A stretch of DNA of 64,000 nucleotides, from positions 1-64,000 of IMG/VR virus record IMGVR_UViG_3300023179_007063. One strand, given 5' to 3'. Shown here piece after piece: positions 32,274-40,853 of this stretch. The stretch comes from a virus. Positions within the stretch are counted from its first letter, which is position 1. Each line of letters starts with the position of its first letter. The translations under genes and the position numbers were made by a program. The notes beneath the pieces are model-generated. The model did not search any database and was not told where the DNA came from. It saw nothing but the letters and a program-made list of their open reading frames with translations.

Positions 32274-35123
32274 TTACTCTATAATTGTAGCAAATTGTAT
32301 CTGTTCAGACAGTTTAAAACCAGAATCATTAAAGAAGCCATCGTCTGGCGATACGAGAATTTGATTCGAATAGGCCGTTTTGTCTATCGTGAGATCTTCT
32401 AATATCGGTATCACACAGTAATAGACGTATCCTAGGTCTGCGTTTGGGTCTGTAATTCCTGTCGGTCCCATTGGCGATAAGTAGTCATAGATGAAAGTAT
32501 CGTTCGTCTTTCCTACGAATTTCCTGACGCCATTTCGACCATTGACTTGCTTGAATACTAAGAAAGAATCGTAAAAAACTTTGGGATTACTTGTCTGTCT
32601 TACAATGCTGTTAGCTATCGATACGTCCCAACTTACCTTTACAGCTTCTCTGGTAAGTCTCAGGGCTCTTACACTTGTCACGTCCGCGTATATAGAAGCA
32701 GCATCGATGACGTAAGAAGGAACTTGAGTTATTGGTGTCCAGGTCTCAAAGCTGTCATATATGAGCGGATTGTTGTTGTCATCTTCTGGGTATGTCGTAG
32801 ACGTATTTACGACTTTAGGATTGTTCCACTTGATGGGTGTGTAGAAATACTCCGACTTACCGTCGTCTTTCTTCCCAACGGTGATGTACTTCTCTAGAGC
32901 AGACAGTGGATCTTTAATGTAAGTAAAGACTTGATACTCGTATCTATCTGACGTGACAGCAGGTGGTATAGACTTCTTGCTTCTGGTGTCTGCTGCATCT
33001 CTGAAATTTGCTGTCTCTGTATTACCTGAAGTGATGTATGGAAACGAGTATCTCTCTCCCGTCCTAAGGTTTGTTCGAACCACCTCATGTACTATCAGAA
33101 AGTCGTACAAATCTGATGGTTTATTGACAATACTTGTAGTATCTATCCCTGACATCGACGTGTTGTTCTGTATCGCTTCCTTGACAACTGACCTTGAGTC
33201 GGTATCGTTCAAAGAAGTAGTAATATCAAAAGATATGTCACGTGTACCATCAACGTTGATGGTTGAAGAAGCTGAGCCTTGATCTATTGTAACAGACTTA
33301 ACCGACTTGGCCAATCCTTCGACGTCTCTGTGCGGAGTTCTAATCGTTGCAATGTTAGAAACTGTTAGAAGTGCACCAGATAAATCGTGTAAATATGCAT
33401 TGTATTCTAGGTAGCCTTTGCCAGCCAATGAGCTTACATCGTCTGCCACAGTTAGACTTCCCGCTGTCTTTGAGTCAGTAGTTCCACTATATACAACGAC
33501 TCTAGACGAAGCCCGTGTAATCTCAGGATATGCGTCTGTCACTGAGGTCTCCGGAAATGACCTTCGCTTGATGACTAATTTTGCATCGCTTGGAATTCCA
33601 TACACGTTTATGGTAACACTGTTACCCATAGCAGAAGCTCGAGAGTAAGAAGGAACTATTACTAGCTCAGAGAAGTAAGAGTACCCGCGGCCGACGACAA
33701 AGTCTCTGTATTTCTTCGACTCTTGCCCTTTGTCGTCGACTGCTATTACTCTAACTAAGCCTAGCTGTGTTTTGATACTATAGAGGCCGCTTTGCTTATT
33801 TTGAAGTGATCCTACAAACTCATATCGAGCACCTGCAGCTGCTTTTCCAAGGGACTTCACATACACATTGAACTTAGAGACTCTGCTGCTTTCTCTCTGA
33901 AAATATTTTGACGACTGATACGGGCTTCGCTTTGCTAGTCCATCGACAGATATTGAAAAAATACTCTTGTCTTGTGCGGGATATGAAAGACTTGCATTCG
34001 GCTCATACTGCATAGACTCGAAAGAATCTATTAGACTGTCTAGCGACACATCGATGGACTTTTTCTGTGTATACGGTTTGTTTCCGCTCGTGATTGGCTT
34101 TCCTGGTGCTTGATTCCAGGCGTATACTGAAATTCTATAAGTACTTGACTTATTTGGTATCTTGACTCCTGAGACAACAAGAGATATATCGACTTTTTGT
34201 TTAACGTTCTTGCCGATAACGACATTGTACCTGTCGTCATAGGGTCCATCAGGCGAGTCGACAAAGCAGTATTTTGTCATTCCACTGAGAACTCTGTTGT
34301 TTCTTGTCAAAGCTCTAAAAGAATTAAGCATGCCGAGGTCGTAAGCCGTGCTTACACCATAAGTCATGTTCATGACTTGAGATGGCGAAGCGTCTACTGG
34401 GCTGGGGGACTCAAGAGTTGCTTTGTTGAGCTCTATCGCTGTGCTATCTTTGAGACTAAAAGACACCTGAGGTCTGAATGGTGTCTGGTCTACGCTGTTG
34501 ATTGTTGGTCTCGTAGGAGAGATCAGACTCTGAGCAAAGTTATTAGAAGTTGTTACTAGCCTTGGAGATGTCCAATAACTGACAGATGCGTCTCTGACAG
34601 TGTTCCTTATGTCGTAATTGCTTTCATGGACTGTCTCGTACTTTTTATCAAGTACTTCGGCGCCTGCAAGAGCTCTCTTTAGCAGCTTTTCCCGTCCCGG
34701 GCTACCAGAAGCAGTCTCATATATCCCCTGGTATGTATCCGATAGACCTTGCTGCTTCAAAGAGTTGGCATCGTGAGTTGCAAGAATGCTATTTGCGGCC
34801 GCGGCCGCAACCTTATTTATCTGCACCTCTCGGGGCGTGAGACGTCTCTCTATCTTAAGCGTCACATTCGTGAAACAGAGGTTTGTAGGTGGGTTTATTG
34901 GGTCATGGTCGATTCTTCCGACATCTTTTATCGGTTGACCTTCATTGTAATAGTAGTAACCATTCCACAAAAAATTATAGCTTGGTACTTTGAAGCTCAC
35001 GTCAAGGTCGACAGTCTGTAGCGTCTCATCGTAGTCTCTGATACTGAGAGCAGTTTCTTCGCTCATCTCTATCGCGCCGTGATTAGTAGCTGAGTCTTTG
35101 CTGTTCTTTATGCTGCTTGTCAT
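32274..35123 (-). CDS. Large structural protein with repeated beta (FN3-like) modules
   Basis: A 949-residue protein with recurring beta-sandwich-like segments: STYRISVYAWNQAPGKP (about residue 335), FNVYVKSLGKAAAGARYEFV (about 430), VKVSWDVSIANSIVRQT (about 850) and FLVFKQVNG. An Ala-rich helix (KVAAAAANSIL, about 105) contains a run of five alanines encoded by a GCGGCCGC-containing sequence. Likely a fibre or baseplate protein contacting the host. No catalytic motif seen. Eleven bases separate it from the 509-residue gene. Confidence 0.7.
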   Translation of the reverse strand: MTSSIKNSKDSATNHGAIEMSEETALSIRDYDETLQTVDLDVSFKVPSYNFLWNGYYYYNEGQPIKDVGRIDHDPINPPTNLCFTNVTLKIERRLTPREVQINKVAAAAANSILATHDANSLKQQGLSDTYQGIYETASGSPGREKLLKRALAGAEVLDKKYETVHESNYDIRNTVRDASVSYWTSPRLVTTSNNFAQSLISPTRPTINSVDQTPFRPQVSFSLKDSTAIELNKATLESPSPVDASPSQVMNMTYGVSTAYDLGMLNSFRALTRNNRVLSGMTKYCFVDSPDGPYDDRYNVVIGKNVKQKVDISLVVSGVKIPNKSSTYRISVYAWNQAPGKPITSGNKPYTQKKSIDVSLDSLIDSFESMQYEPNASLSYPAQDKSIFSISVDGLAKRSPYQSSKYFQRESSRVSKFNVYVKSLGKAAAGARYEFVGSLQNKQSGLYSIKTQLGLVRVIAVDDKGQESKKYRDFVVGRGYSYFSELVIVPSYSRASAMGNSVTINVYGIPSDAKLVIKRRSFPETSVTDAYPEITRASSRVVVYSGTTDSKTAGSLTVADDVSSLAGKGYLEYNAYLHDLSGALLTVSNIATIRTPHRDVEGLAKSVKSVTIDQGSASSTINVDGTRDISFDITTSLNDTDSRSVVKEAIQNNTSMSGIDTTSIVNKPSDLYDFLIVHEVVRTNLRTGERYSFPYITSGNTETANFRDAADTRSKKSIPPAVTSDRYEYQVFTYIKDPLSALEKYITVGKKDDGKSEYFYTPIKWNNPKVVNTSTTYPEDDNNNPLIYDSFETWTPITQVPSYVIDAASIYADVTSVRALRLTREAVKVSWDVSIANSIVRQTSNPKVFYDSFLVFKQVNGRNGVRKFVGKTNDTFIYDYLSPMGPTGITDPNADLGYVYYCVIPILEDLTIDKTAYSNQILVSPDDGFFNDSGFKLSEQIQFATIIE

Positions 35124-35133
35124 CGATTATCCG

Positions 35134-36663
35134 TCATAGGTTCGTAGACTGCTGAGAATAAATCAGAGTAAACATGTTGATGAATACTGATGTGTTCATC
35201 TTATCCAATAGTCGCTTGCCTAAAAAGAAGACGCGTAAGTTCGTTCCATCTGGTGACTTTATGCTTCCGTAGTCGACCATGTCAAGCTTGTTAACAGTGT
35301 GTACTGTTCCATCAGATACGACTTCGAAAAACTGGCCGAGAAGTCTATTTCCAAGAGAGGTCTGGTCGAAAGTTATCGATGACTTGCTAGAAGGTCCGTA
35401 CTTATCTAGCCTAGATTTCAGGCCGCCGTCTCCTGTAAACTGCATCGGTGTGTTTCTACCAAATGCTGGGTAATTTCCTAGTAGATAGCTGCTAGCGAGT
35501 GTTGCAACTTCGGAAACGGGACTATCGAGTAGTGCTGGGATGTCAGTCTTGCTGTACTCTCTCGATGTTAGCTTCTTGAATTTTGCTCTAAGCGATCCTT
35601 CATCTGTCTTCAAGATCGGCGGCAAGTATCGATACTCGGGCAAGTTACTAAACTTATCGTCTAAAAATATCGAAGGTGATATGTCGACATCACTTCTTTC
35701 AATGGCAGACTTATACGCAGGAGGTATGTTACTTAGTGAGAAAGAAACGGTATTAGATGACAGAGTAAAATTCTGATCGTTCTTCTGAAAGTCTATGGAG
35801 GCCAAAGTCTTAAGTCCCAAGAAGTTGTCAAAAGAAGCCGTAAGTTGGCCAGAAATCTGTGACAAGAATTCGTCTCCGACTATCTGTTCCTCAACTCTTC
35901 TACCTCCTGAGACAGTATCGAGGAGTGAGAACTGATCAGATTTAAGCTGCCCGAGATATTGAAGATTGATGTTGCCTAGACCTGGATAGTCGAAGAAGAC
36001 GTAGCTTCCCTGGGTGGTCGTGAAGATCTTGGGTCCTGCACCTGTGGATGCAGACATGGCATTTATTGCATTGCTGATTCTAGTAGCAACAACGTCGGAT
36101 GACGGATCGTCTGAGACACCTATCGTGGAAATATACGGGCCGTTTCCCGGAAATGTGTTTGCTGGGTCTTCAAAAGTCAGAGGTATGCGGCTAAAGGGAT
36201 CGAAAAATATACTAGCGGTGACACCGCCAACTGGATCTGAATATATGAATCCGTCAGATGTAGAATATTCAACGCTCTTAATGGGGGTTGTTAACAGTCG
36301 AGGCTTGTACTGATACTCTGAAGTCAACATCTCTCCGCCAACAAAATTTCCGACAGTGAAAGCACTCTTCATCGAAGGCATAGCATTGCTGAAGACAGAA
36401 GCGTCGGGATTGATAGACTTAATTCCTCCACCGCGTGTGTCTGTCTCAAACACGATCCTGTCTTGAGGAAGATTGCATGCCTCGAGATAGATCTTTCCTG
36501 CAGGATCAATGTGACCATCAGCAGCGTCTGGCTGGTAGACGACGTCGGCATCTGTAAATGTCACGTACTTTATCTGAAAACGGTCTTCCGAAAGCTGTCG
36601 CCTTCCCTCGACAGTGAAGACCGCATCGATTACACGTGACTTTGGATCTAAGATTCCGCTCAT
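35134..36663 (-). CDS. Structural protein with VIDAVFT N-terminal module
   Basis: A 509-residue protein starting SGILDPKSRVIDAVFTVEGR, RQLSEDRFQIKYVTFTDADVVY; this N-terminal module matches the start of the 255-residue protein at 25757-26524. The body is Ser/Asp/Gly-rich and beta-like with no recognised enzymatic motif. It is the first gene of the structural operon in transcription order, preceded by GAAGAGAG. Presumed virion component; which substructure is unknown. Confidence 0.72.
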   Translation of the reverse strand: MSGILDPKSRVIDAVFTVEGRRQLSEDRFQIKYVTFTDADVVYQPDAADGHIDPAGKIYLEACNLPQDRIVFETDTRGGGIKSINPDASVFSNAMPSMKSAFTVGNFVGGEMLTSEYQYKPRLLTTPIKSVEYSTSDGFIYSDPVGGVTASIFFDPFSRIPLTFEDPANTFPGNGPYISTIGVSDDPSSDVVATRISNAINAMSASTGAGPKIFTTTQGSYVFFDYPGLGNINLQYLGQLKSDQFSLLDTVSGGRRVEEQIVGDEFLSQISGQLTASFDNFLGLKTLASIDFQKNDQNFTLSSNTVSFSLSNIPPAYKSAIERSDVDISPSIFLDDKFSNLPEYRYLPPILKTDEGSLRAKFKKLTSREYSKTDIPALLDSPVSEVATLASSYLLGNYPAFGRNTPMQFTGDGGLKSRLDKYGPSSKSSITFDQTSLGNRLLGQFFEVVSDGTVHTVNKLDMVDYGSIKSPDGTNLRVFFLGKRLLDKMNTSVFINMFTLIYSQQSTNL

Positions 36664-36720
36664 TTAGTCTCAGACTCTCTTCATATTCAAATATACGTCG
36701 ATGAGCGAGGCGTGACCGCT

Positions 36721-38103
36721 TTATAGAATCTTAGATGCAAGCGTTGCGAGGTCGCTTCTCTCTCCCTTGAGGAGAGTGATGTGTCCTGCAATGTCGTATT
36801 CTTTGAACTTTTCAACGGCATAGGTAAGTCCATTGGTGAAAGTGTCAACATGAACGTTGTCGATCTGCTCGATGTCTCCTGTCAGAACTATCTTCGTTCC
36901 TTCACCGGCACGTGTGATGATCGTCTTGAGTTCGTGCAGCGTCAAGTTCTGAGCCTCGTCAATCACTATGAAAGCGTTTGGAATAGACCTACCACGAATG
37001 AAAGATATGGCCTCGATCTCTAGTAGACCTCTTGACTGTAGAAGCTCAAGGTAGGGATCATGAAATCCAGTAGCACCTTCCTCTGTCTTCTTCTTTCTAA
37101 TATTCTTATTCTTTCGTGAGGCACCAAGCAAGAATTCGAGACTGTCTCGTATCGGAGAGATCCAAGGCTCCATCTTTTCTTCCAGCGTACCAGGTAGGAA
37201 TCCGATGTCTCTACCGACAGGCTGAACAGGGCGTGACACGATTAACTTCTGATATCTCTGCTGATCGCCGATCGACTCAAGCTGCTCGAGTCCTGCGGCC
37301 ATTGCAATCAGAGTCTTGCCACAACCTGCACGACCTGTGAGAGTCACGAGTTTGACGTCTGGGTCCATCAGAAGATCGATAGAGAACTTCTGCTCTTTGT
37401 TCCTAGGGAATAAGCCAAAGACTTTTTCGATCTTTTTCAAGGGCATCAGACGCCCATTCTGAAAGCGAGCTAGAGCTGAGCTATTTGTGTTACCTTCACC
37501 ATCGACGTTCTTGAGGACTACTATCTCATTCGGTAGAACACACTTGTCTGTGACGATCGTAGCTTCAGGACAGATACCTGCATAGAAGTCTTCGATGACG
37601 CTAAGGTCCGTAATGATAACTTTTACGCCCGTATACAGCGTCTCTGTACTGTCCGCTACTTTCATAGAAAGGTAGTCTTGAGCAGATATTCCAAGGGCAG
37701 AGCACTTTATTCGAACGTTGATGTCCTTGGACACGAGGATGACGTTGGGATCAACGTTCTTCCTGTATCCATCGACAAATCCAAGAATCATGTTATCAAC
37801 GGACGTCGTTGACTTCAGCTCTGGTGGGAGACCCATGGTGTACTCGGGGCCAGATGACAATATTCTAAGAATTCCACCGGAAGGAAGCTTCACACCTATG
37901 ACAGCGTCGCGTCCTGCAAAGAGGTCATCCAGAGACCGATTGACTTCTCTGCAGTTTCTACCAATTTCGTCCGATCTGCTCTTGTGTTTGTCTAGCTCTT
38001 CAAGTACCAACATCGGAACGATGAGGTTATTGTCTTGAAAGTTATTGAGACACTTAGGATCACTGAGAAGGACATTCGTGTCCAAGATGAAAGTTTTTGT
38101 CAT
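36721..38103 (-). CDS. phoH: PhoH-family ATPase with N-terminal PIN domain
   Basis: A 460-residue protein. Residues 1-150 form a PIN ribonuclease domain (FILDTNVLL with Asp8, VLEELDKHK with acidic pair at about 35, SKDINVRIKC at about 125). Residues about 235-460 form a PhoH ATPase: TGRAGCGKT (256-264, Walker A), FIVIDEAQNL (Walker B, about 394), VLTGDIEQID. This is the PIN-PhoH arrangement known in bacteria as PhoH2-like, with RNA unwinding and cleavage activity; many phage PhoH proteins lack the PIN part. It could act in RNA turnover during infection. It is transcribed divergently from the sigma-like gene at 38164. Confidence 0.93.
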   Translation of the reverse strand: MTKTFILDTNVLLSDPKCLNNFQDNNLIVPMLVLEELDKHKSRSDEIGRNCREVNRSLDDLFAGRDAVIGVKLPSGGILRILSSGPEYTMGLPPELKSTTSVDNMILGFVDGYRKNVDPNVILVSKDINVRIKCSALGISAQDYLSMKVADSTETLYTGVKVIITDLSVIEDFYAGICPEATIVTDKCVLPNEIVVLKNVDGEGNTNSSALARFQNGRLMPLKKIEKVFGLFPRNKEQKFSIDLLMDPDVKLVTLTGRAGCGKTLIAMAAGLEQLESIGDQQRYQKLIVSRPVQPVGRDIGFLPGTLEEKMEPWISPIRDSLEFLLGASRKNKNIRKKKTEEGATGFHDPYLELLQSRGLLEIEAISFIRGRSIPNAFIVIDEAQNLTLHELKTIITRAGEGTKIVLTGDIEQIDNVHVDTFTNGLTYAVEKFKEYDIAGHITLLKGERSDLATLASKIL

Positions 38104-38163
38104 GAATTATGAGACGTCTTTGAACAAGAAGATCTCTAAGCACAATTATACCATCTAACACCG

Positions 38164-38433
38164 ATGAGTACTGACAAAATAGGAAAGAAGCATCTACCCG
38201 TTGTAACGGGAGTCAAGTGTTATGAGGCTGTTGACAGACAAGGCTTGCCTTGCATGAGAAAGACATGTCAACAGTGGATCGAATATCCACAGGAGAAGAA
38301 CTGTGTAGTGCTAACAACACAAAAAGGCCCACTGACCTTGCGAGAGATTGGCAAGATCTATGGACTCACTAGAATGAGAATCTGTCAGATTGAAAAGAAT
38401 GTCTATCAGAAGATAAAGAAGCACATTCTTTAA
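38164..38433 (+). CDS. Orphan sigma-70 region 4-like DNA-binding protein
   Basis: An 89-residue protein on the plus strand in the middle of a minus-strand block. The C-terminal 35 residues (PLTLREIGKIYGLTRMRICQ and following) form a helix-turn-helix like sigma-70 region 4 (..LREIG..LG.t..RI.QI...). The N-terminal half has Cys19, Cys30, Cys35 and Cys47, which might bind zinc. There is no region 2, so it cannot be a complete sigma factor and may bind promoter DNA, modify host polymerase or act as an accessory regulator. The start ATG 38164 follows A/T-rich divergent DNA (38104-38163). It overlaps tail-to-tail by four bases with the gene at 38430. Confidence 0.8.
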   Translation: MSTDKIGKKHLPVVTGVKCYEAVDRQGLPCMRKTCQQWIEYPQEKNCVVLTTQKGPLTLREIGKIYGLTRMRICQIEKNVYQKIKKHIL

Positions 38434-38804
38434 GCAGACTTCTTGCCAAACTTCTTCTTTGGCTTGTCTTGAGCAACTTCAGTCGGCTCATGCGTCTCTG
38501 GTTGCACGGCTTCTAACTCAGAGGTCGTCTCGGTGATAGTTGCGGCTGTTGATTCTTCGACTTGTACTTGAAGATCAGGTACTGTTACTTCGACTTTTTC
38601 TTCGCCTATTTTAACAACAGGCGGCGTTTGTGCAGAAATATTTTTTATCTCTGTAGCAATCTCTACTTTTTCTTCAGCAGAAGTCGAAAGAATAGCCTTT
38701 TGCTTGAGAGGCACAAGTCCGCTCTTTCCTGCGACATATGCCGCTTTGGGATCGAGATTCTTCTGTGCTAACTCTCTTAGTATCATCTGGTGTTGTCTGC
38801 TCAT
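38430..38804 (-). CDS. Hypothetical acidic protein with basic tail
   Basis: A 124-residue protein from ATG 38804, with AGGAGA about 13 bases upstream; an earlier in-frame start would lie in the terminator. The N-terminus is helical (SRQHQMILRELAQKNLDPKAA), the middle is Val/Glu/Thr-rich and probably disordered, and the tail is basic (KPKKKFGKKSA). No domain recognised. It converges with the sigma-like gene, and a terminator hairpin separates it from the Hc1-like gene. Confidence 0.65.
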   Translation of the reverse strand: MSRQHQMILRELAQKNLDPKAAYVAGKSGLVPLKQKAILSTSAEEKVEIATEIKNISAQTPPVVKIGEEKVEVTVPDLQVQVEESTAATITETTSELEAVQPETHEPTEVAQDKPKKKFGKKSA

Positions 38805-38835
38805 AATTGTATGTATCTCCTGGCTGCAAATATAG

Positions 38836-38873
38836 AACGAGACCCAGCATGCCAAGAAGCATGGGGTCTCGTT
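38836..38873 (-). terminator. Terminator-like hairpin after the Hc1-like gene
   Basis: A near-perfect stem: AACGAGACCC pairs with GGGTCTCGTT, extended by CATGC/GCATG across a small bulge, around a six-base loop. On the minus strand it starts three bases after the stop codon at 38877 and is followed by CTATATTTG, a weak T-rich tail. Probably an intrinsic terminator or an mRNA-stabilising 3-prime hairpin. Confidence 0.7.
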
Positions 38874-38876
38874 GTG

Positions 38877-39086
38877 TCACTTCTCTGTCTTGTTAGCCTT
38901 GTCCGTCTCAAGGGTGAGCTTGACAAGCTCCTTGGCAACGCCTTGAAGGTGGCGAAGACCCTTGCGTGCGCGTACGCCGGCAGCTGCTACGCCCTTCTCA
39001 CCATTCTTCAAGACGTCAACCTCAAGAGCCTCTACGAGAGACTTGAGCTCAGACCACTTTGTAAGTACAACACTTGAATCACTCAT
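38877..39086 (-). CDS. Histone H1-like (Hc1-type) small DNA-binding protein
   Basis: A 69-residue, strongly helical, Lys/Ala/Val-rich protein with WSELKSLVEALEVDVLKNGE and AAAGVRARKGLRHLQ. The arrangement LK.LVE.LE.DV.KN..G.AAAGVRARKGLR is like bacterial/chlamydial Hc1-type histone-like proteins and small proteins common in marine phages. It may coat or compact phage DNA or bind nucleic acid generally. AGGAGG is well placed before ATG 39086, and a strong hairpin follows, so it is probably abundantly expressed as a single-gene message. Confidence 0.68.
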   Translation of the reverse strand: MSDSSVVLTKWSELKSLVEALEVDVLKNGEKGVAAAGVRARKGLRHLQGVAKELVKLTLETDKANKTEK

Positions 39087-39138
39087 TTGAAAGATAAACC
39101 TCCTGCAGGAAATGTAACACAGGCATTAAAGGAGTAAA

Positions 39139-39166
39139 CTATCACTTCACAACTATCACTTCACAA
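39139..39166. repeat. Perfect 14-bp tandem duplication over the helicase stop codon
   Basis: The plus-strand 14-mer CTATCACTTCACAA occurs twice in tandem (39139-39152 and 39153-39166). On the minus strand it covers the last two sense codons and the stop of the DinG-like gene, so the duplication regenerates a second copy of the stop region in the 3-prime untranslated DNA. Confidence 0.9.
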
Positions 39167-40808
39167 ATGAGGCTTTAAAGTCTTCTGGAAACATGTGAAT
39201 GCTTCTTGTATAGAACTTGTCCCAATCAGAGTCCAAGATGTAGGAAACAGCATGATCTTTCTCATTCCTAATAGACCTACCGAAAGACTGAATGACTGAC
39301 TTTGCAGTCATATATGGATACCATGACTTATTCTTATCCATTCGCTTCTTGATCACTAGATCTCCTAGGTAAGGAAACGGAACCTTACACAAGATCTGAA
39401 ATCTGGATGCATCGTCGGATAGATCTACGCCCTCCATCATTGATGGGCTCAAGAGAACAGTGTGTTCGGAAGATTCGACATGCTTTCGGAGAACTTCGTC
39501 TCTATTGTTAGAGTCGTGTGTTAGAAGCCTGTTCGACCTAACGTTGTCGATCAGATACTTTGCAACTTTATAGTTTGTCGAATGGATGATGCCCTTCTCG
39601 GCCGGATGCTTATTAAGCAACATCTTGACAGCCTCAGCCAGGACAGGAAGTGTCTTGTCGATGTTGTCCTTTGACATGCTTCCTACGGGTATGTAATGGA
39701 TGGGTCGATTCTCAACAGGAAACGGTGAAGGCATTCGAAGGTAGGCGACTTCATCTGTGGGTAACCCAATGGACTTACAAAACACATCCTTGTCGACAAC
39801 AGTGGCCGACATTAACAAGACTCTTGCTCCGCTCTTGAAGAACACAGACGTACTATAAGGGCCTACATCGATGGGCTTAAACTCGAATTTTCGTGCTCCT
39901 CTTCTGTTGCCTTCCTGCGGATATGCAATGTTCATCACCCAGTTGTCATCTCTGTAGACTTCGATGAACTGCTCTACCTTACCAATGTGCTTCTCAAGCA
40001 TCTCTGCTTGCTTCGAGAACTCTCCGTATCCTTCAATGTCGCCTGATAGCTTTGCCAGGTTCTTGTCGAGGTCCTTCGCATACTTGTTGAGACTCTTCTT
40101 ATAGCCTGCTCGAATCCATTCGAACACTGCGGACTGTGAGTCAAGCTTTGGAACCTTACACTTCAAGACGTCGCGAGCAAACTTTTCAGAGAATGTGACC
40201 TCTACGAACTTACCAAGTTCTGTCTCTGTATTGTGGCATTCATCAACTACGAGCAGGGCTCGAGGTTCAAGTTTTCCTGCATACGTTGTCTCTGCAAGAA
40301 AATAAGAGAAATTGGTGATAGAGATAGGTGACTCAATAAAGTCTTGCTTTTCTAGAGCATATAGACAGCTGGTCTTACACTTCTTCTGAAACTCTGTTCC
40401 GTTTAGCTGCTTTCCTAGCTGTGCAAGTACTCTTCGCGACTGTCCGCAAGACTGATCAGTGTAAAACTGACACTTATAGTTAGAAGAAGACTTGATGGTT
40501 CGTATCAGATTCTTACCTGAGGCTGGACCGAAGTCATCCATGTACTGCTCTTGTAGAATCTTCTGTGTCGTGATGACGTATGCACCTGTCATTAATTCTC
40601 CGTCTGCATTCCTAACAGACGGAGCGTGCGCTTCCATGTATCTTGCTACTGTAATACCGATAGCAGACTTGCCGAGTCCAGTACCTGCTTCTAGTAGAAC
40701 GTACTTCTTTCCACTCTCATAGGCATCGATAGCAAACTCGATTGCTCGACGTTGCTGGTCTCTCATCTTTGTGAAGGGAAAATATTGGTCGTATTTGTGA
40801 AGCGGCAT
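39156..40808 (-). CDS. DinG/XPD-like superfamily 2 helicase
   Basis: A 550-residue helicase: Walker A LLEAGTGLGKSAIG (38-51), DECH box LLVVDECHN (about 188), motif VI-like SVIQSFGRSIRNEKD (about 512), and HSTNYKVA/SPSMMEGVDLS motifs between. Four cysteines (KCQFYTDQSC, KKCKTSC; about residues 113-146) lie in the position of the iron-sulfur cluster of the XPD/DinG family. It probably unwinds DNA or R-loops/G-quadruplex structures during replication or repair. ATG 40808 is the first codon; GTCCTCCTG before it gives little Shine-Dalgarno signal. No frameshift. Confidence 0.92.
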   Translation of the reverse strand: MPLHKYDQYFPFTKMRDQQRRAIEFAIDAYESGKKYVLLEAGTGLGKSAIGITVARYMEAHAPSVRNADGELMTGAYVITTQKILQEQYMDDFGPASGKNLIRTIKSSSNYKCQFYTDQSCGQSRRVLAQLGKQLNGTEFQKKCKTSCLYALEKQDFIESPISITNFSYFLAETTYAGKLEPRALLVVDECHNTETELGKFVEVTFSEKFARDVLKCKVPKLDSQSAVFEWIRAGYKKSLNKYAKDLDKNLAKLSGDIEGYGEFSKQAEMLEKHIGKVEQFIEVYRDDNWVMNIAYPQEGNRRGARKFEFKPIDVGPYSTSVFFKSGARVLLMSATVVDKDVFCKSIGLPTDEVAYLRMPSPFPVENRPIHYIPVGSMSKDNIDKTLPVLAEAVKMLLNKHPAEKGIIHSTNYKVAKYLIDNVRSNRLLTHDSNNRDEVLRKHVESSEHTVLLSPSMMEGVDLSDDASRFQILCKVPFPYLGDLVIKKRMDKNKSWYPYMTAKSVIQSFGRSIRNEKDHAVSYILDSDWDKFYTRSIHMFPEDFKASFVK

Positions 40809-40853
40809 CAGGAGGACACTACAGTGATGTTGGACAAGATTACACTCATAGCT

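Noticed and set aside
34795-34808. GCGGCCGCGGCCGC, looks like cloning or adaptor sequence (NotI sites)
   Set aside because: It encodes five alanines in frame within a helix of the 949-residue protein and is surrounded by normal coding sequence; no vector sequence adjoins it.
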